Origin: Mycobacterium sp. MS1601
GTDB taxonomy: Bacteria; Actinomycetota; Actinomycetes; Mycobacteriales; Mycobacteriaceae
Assembly: GCF_001984215.1 (NCBI RefSeq)
Contig: NZ_CP019420.1
Location: 558,001 to 622,000 of the forward strand
Direction: 5' to 3'
Length of the DNA stretch: 64,000 bases
Numbering within the stretch: the stretch's first letter is position 1; the number at the start of each line of letters is the position of its first letter. The notes under the pieces are model-generated. The model saw only the letters and a program-made list of their open reading frames with translations. It did no database searches and had not been told where the DNA came from. The translations under genes were made by a program, and so were the position numbers. This document shows, piece by piece, positions 63,595 through 64,000 of this stretch.

Positions 63595-64000
63595 GGTGTT
63601 TGATCTCCTCGAGCAAGGTCGTCAGGGCCGAACGCGTCGGGCAGCAGGTGGTCCAATCGCTTGGGCCCACCCGGATGGGCGATCAACATCGTCGCTCCCC
63701 CATGTTCGTAGAGCACCTGCCGGCATCGCCCGCACGGCATCAGGAGTTCGCCGTCAGCCGCCACACACGCCAGGGCCAGCAGCCGTCCACCGCCGGATGA
63801 ATGCAGGGCACAGACCACAGAACACTCCGCACAGAGACCCAGGCCATATGAGACATTCTCCACATTGCATCCCGAGACAATTCGCCCATCGTCGGCTAGG
63901 GCGGCCGCACCCACCGGAAATCCGGAGTACGGCGCATAAGCGCGCCGTGAAGCATCTATTGCCTTGTCCTGCAACAGCTTCCAGTCAATCTCAGCTCTCA
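63591..64000 (-). CDS. cdd: Cytidine deaminase (start cut at window edge)
   Basis: This enzyme deaminates cytidine and deoxycytidine. The zinc site is complete: VSGCNVENVSYGLGLCAECS with the Cys-Ala-Glu, and LMPCGRCRQVL. Reading back past the TTG at 63974 gives RAEIDWKLLQDKA, as expected of the family's N-terminus. The last two bases of the window (TG on the minus strand) immediately precede this, so the start codon almost certainly loses only its first base to the edge. Confidence 0.93.
   Translation of the reverse strand, partial: RAEIDWKLLQDKAIDASRRAYAPYSGFPVGAAALADDGRIVSGCNVENVSYGLGLCAECSVVCALHSSGGGRLLALACVAADGELLMPCGRCRQVLYEHGGATMLIAHPGGPKRLDHLLPDAFGPDDLARGDQTP

Noticed and set aside
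62353..63603. 416-codon plus-strand frame opposite deoA
   Set aside because: Shadow of thymidine phosphorylase with no family features.
1..64000. CRISPR arrays, tRNA/rRNA genes, insertion sequences
   Set aside because: No regularly spaced repeats, cloverleaf-like genes, transposase motifs or terminal inverted repeats were recognised on reading; a dedicated scan could still find a tRNA.

Overview
The window is GC-rich, densely coded actinobacterial DNA with many GTG starts and start/stop overlaps. It most resembles a rapidly growing Mycobacteriaceae chromosome (Mycolicibacterium-like). From memory of M. tuberculosis, the block at about 44.2-64 kb matches Rv3300c-Rv3315c in order: pseudouridine synthase, glpD2, lpdA, a GGCT protein, amiA1, amiB1, deoD, pmmB, upp, the Rv3311-like protein, add, deoA, cdd. 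Lhr, Nei2 and MTB12-like proteins are also typical of the group. No rRNA, tRNA, insertion sequence, prophage or CRISPR array was seen.

Region 1 (1-12.8 kb) is an adenosylcobalamin-dependent diol/glycerol dehydratase district. It holds the dehydratase small, large and medium subunits and the reactivase large subunit (cut by the left edge). A divergent FhuF-like [2Fe-2S] protein, a LuxR-type regulator with a degenerate receiver domain, a siroheme/cobalamin-type SUMT, a PduO-type adenosyltransferase, an OsmC protein, a GlpF channel, a GlcG/HbpS-like protein, glycerol kinase and an MTA/SAH nucleosidase follow. Together they suggest glycerol or diol uptake, phosphorylation or B12-dependent dehydration, and cofactor upkeep. 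No microcompartment shell gene is present.

Region 2 (13-28.3 kb) is cobalamin biosynthesis in three units. A cobalamin riboswitch at about 14.26-14.43 kb leads into chlID-cobO-cobBC(fusion)-cobT-cobD on the plus strand, with cobL divergent. A second cobalamin riboswitch at about 28.12-28.25 kb leads into cobN-cobF-cobQ-cobK on the minus strand. A short antisense fragment resembling the C-terminus of CobU lies between cobT and cobD.

Region 3 (28.4-44.2 kb) is accessory. It carries a DUF3887-type HTH protein with a pair of matched inverted repeats over its promoter, a CYP102-like P450 with a divergent TetR, the Lhr helicase, a YhgE-like membrane protein with its TetR, a small secreted protein, Nei2, a trimethylamine-oxidation operon (cupin, TMAO demethylase, TMA monooxygenase), a polyproline-linked two-module secreted protein and an MTB12-like protein.

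Region 4 (44.2-64 kb) is conserved nucleoside and glycerol-3-phosphate metabolism. It is interrupted by a divergent marR/AbrB-transporter pair in which the transporter is frameshifted, an amino-acid permease, and a MASE1-GGDEF cyclase. The right edge cuts cdd by about one base.
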